Shown here: piece by piece, positions 62,669 to 64,000 of the stretch
Position numbering within the stretch: position 1 is the first letter of the stretch
How the letters are laid out: the number at the start of each line of letters is the position of its first letter
Assembly: GCF_019722725.1 (NCBI RefSeq)
Contig: NZ_CP077941.1
Span: forward strand, 1,736,001-1,800,000
Reading direction: 5' to 3'
Source of the DNA: Vreelandella profundi
GTDB lineage: Bacteria; Pseudomonadota; Gammaproteobacteria; Pseudomonadales; Halomonadaceae
DNA: 64,000 nt
Program-made: the position numbers and the translations under genes
The notes under the pieces: generated by a model
What the model saw: only the letters and a program-made list of their open reading frames with translations
Told to the model about the DNA's origin: nothing
Databases searched by the model: none

Positions 62669-64000
62669 TTAATGAGTACTGGCAACGACGTCACTGTTAA
62701 ACGATGCTTCAGTATTTTTTAACTGTGCACCTTTTTCTACTTTATCAGCTAACGCTACGGCTAAAACATCATCGATCCAGCGTACAGGACGAATATCCAG
62801 TGCACCTTTGATATTATCCGGTACTTCCTTGAGATCACGGCGGTTTTCTTCAGGAATCAGCACTGTCTTTATACCACCGCGGCGGGCTGCCAGCAATTTC
62901 TCCTTCAACCCACCAATAGGCAGCACTTCACCGCGCAGATTAACCTCACCGGTCATAGCAACATCGCAGCGCACTGCGCGCTGGGTATAAGCGGAAACAA
63001 TCGCCGTCACCATCGCAATGCCGGCACTGGGACCATCCTTCGGCGTGGCGCCTTCAGGCACGTGGATATGCAGATCCTCTTTCTCAAATCGATCGGGATC
63101 AATTCCATAGGCTTCGGCCCTAGCGCGAACCACCGTTTGGGCAGCGCTTACCGACTCTTTCATCACATCGCCAAGAGAGCCCGTTTTGTTGATGCGCCCT
63201 TTACCCGGCGTAACGACAGACTCAATATTGAGCAGCTCACCACCCACCGATGTCCACGCCAAGCCTGTAACTCGGCCAATTTGATCTTCCTGCTCAGCCA
63301 AGCCGTAGCTATAGCGACGCACGCCAGCATAGTGTTCAATCTGCTCGTCCGTTAAGCTCTGCCCCGCCTGACTAGCCTGCGGGTCATTTTCTTTTTCCAG
63401 CCGCTCGCGTAAAACTTTACGCGATACCTTGGCGATTTGTCGTTCAAGTTCGCGCACACCCGCTTCACGGGTGTAATAGCGGATAAGCTCTAGCAACGCG
63501 CTATCTTCCAACGTCAGTTCATCGCCTTTTAAACCGTTAGCTTCTAACTGCTTCGGCAATAAATAACGCTTAGCAATTGCTAGTTTTTCATCTTCGGTGT
63601 AACCGGGCAGACGAATAATTTCCATGCGATCAAGCAGCGCGCTGGGAATATTCATCGAGTTAGCCGTGCAGATAAACAGCGTCTCAGAGAGATCATAATC
63701 CAGCTCTAGATAATGATCGCTAAAGCTGTTGTTCTGCTCAGGGTCCAGCACTTCAAGCAGCGCAGAAGCAGGATCACCACGATGATCCATACCCAACTTA
63801 TCAACTTCGTCTAATAAGAAAAGCGGGTTCTTAACACCAGCACGGCTCATTCGCTGCATCAATTTACCTGGCAACGAACCGATATAGGTCCGGCGGTGTC
63901 CGCGAATTTCTGACTCATCGCGTACGCCGCCCAGTGCCAAGCGCACATATTTGCGATTGGTGGCACGGGCAATCGATTGACCAAGCGAGGTTTTACCCAC
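62669..64000 (-). CDS. lon: ATP-dependent Lon protease, C-terminal part
   Basis: The frame is open through the window edge, so the N-terminal substrate domain is missing; 443 residues are visible. They begin in Walker A ([11 protein letters not shown]), then [11 protein letters not shown] (Walker B), the AAA+ helical lid ([20 protein letters not shown]), and the protease domain with the Ser in DGPSAGIAM and the Lys in [13 protein letters not shown]. Lon degrades misfolded and regulatory proteins in the cytosol. The family and the lon-hupB-ppiD order leave little doubt. Confidence 0.97.
   Translation of the reverse strand: MGKTSLGQSIARATNRKYVRLALGGVRDESEIRGHRRTYIGSLPGKLMQRMSRAGVKNPLFLLDEVDKLGMDHRGDPASALLEVLDPEQNNSFSDHYLELDYDLSETLFICTANSMNIPSALLDRMEIIRLPGYTEDEKLAIAKRYLLPKQLEANGLKGDELTLEDSALLELIRYYTREAGVRELERQIAKVSRKVLRERLEKENDPQASQAGQSLTDEQIEHYAGVRRYSYGLAEQEDQIGRVTGLAWTSVGGELLNIESVVTPGKGRINKTGSLGDVMKESVSAAQTVVRARAEAYGIDPDRFEKEDLHIHVPEGATPKDGPSAGIAMVTAIVSAYTQRAVRCDVAMTGEVNLRGEVLPIGGLKEKLLAARRGGIKTVLIPEENRRDLKEVPDNIKGALDIRPVRWIDDVLAVALADKVEKGAQLKNTEASFNSDVVASTH

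Noticed and set aside
1..64000. tRNA genes, CRISPR arrays, insertion sequences, prophage or toxin-antitoxin genes
   Set aside because: I looked through intergenic regions on both strands and found no supporting sequence; gene order is that of a stable chromosomal backbone.

Overview
The window is a 64 kb stretch of a gammaproteobacterial chromosome. Gene neighbourhoods match the enterobacterial/pseudomonad ground plan: lon-hupB-ppiD; a yafS-like methyltransferase gene, rnhA and dnaQ divergent from gloB-mltD; yejABEF; and yehZYXW. The sum of genes (TAXI-type TRAP transporter, osmoprotectant uptake, many acyl-CoA enzymes, moderate-to-high GC) suggests a halophilic Oceanospirillales member such as Halomonas. 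That assignment is inference from gene content, not a database result. I see no tRNA, rRNA, CRISPR array, insertion sequence, phage gene or integrase, and no gene-free stretch longer than about 300 bases.

Layout. 0-10 kb holds housekeeping and repair: the tail of a ThiY-like binding protein, a DEDDh exonuclease/GIY-YIG fusion, a YbfF-like esterase, the queuosine-precursor transporter YhhQ behind a preQ1-I-like riboswitch, propionyl-CoA synthetase, an ArsR regulator, SohB, an SCP2 protein, NudC, DnaQ, RnhA and a methyltransferase. 10-22 kb holds gloB, mltD, the yejABEF peptide/microcin C-type importer, rsuA, a YafV-like omega-amidase, rarD and a SulP transporter. 23-42 kb is a large acyl-CoA catabolic region: a TAXI TRAP transporter; a pim-like operon (enoyl-CoA hydratase with a degenerate dehydrogenase half, two acyl-CoA dehydrogenases, a PaaG-like hydratase/isomerase); a nitronate monooxygenase; etfBA; an acyl-CoA dehydrogenase/ligase/thioesterase/membrane-protein operon; a 3-hydroxyacyl-CoA dehydrogenase plus thiolase; and an IclR regulator. 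42-46 kb is an MCE/Mla-type lipid ABC transporter of four genes. 46-51 kb is a branched-chain 2-oxoacid dehydrogenase operon (E1alpha, E1beta, E2) whose last gene is a Hanks-type protein kinase. 51-55 kb is the yehZYXW osmoprotectant importer. 55-64 kb holds cysS, glnS, ppiB, lpxH, ppiD, hupB and the 3' part of lon.

How the parts work together. Three promoters of the acyl-CoA region (etfBA, the acyl-CoA dehydrogenase operon, and the dehydrogenase/thiolase operon) share a 15-bp palindromic word approximating TTTCGCANTGCGAAA, each just downstream of a -35-like box. This suggests one regulon feeding electrons to ETF, with the adjacent IclR protein as the natural candidate regulator. The bkd operon with its own protein kinase is the most unusual arrangement: E1alpha keeps the serine loop that is phosphorylated in mitochondrial enzymes. 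Other notable signals are three 24-bp tandem units, each ending in TATACT, in front of yehZ, and a terminator-like hairpin with 13-bp tandem repeats in the glnS leader.
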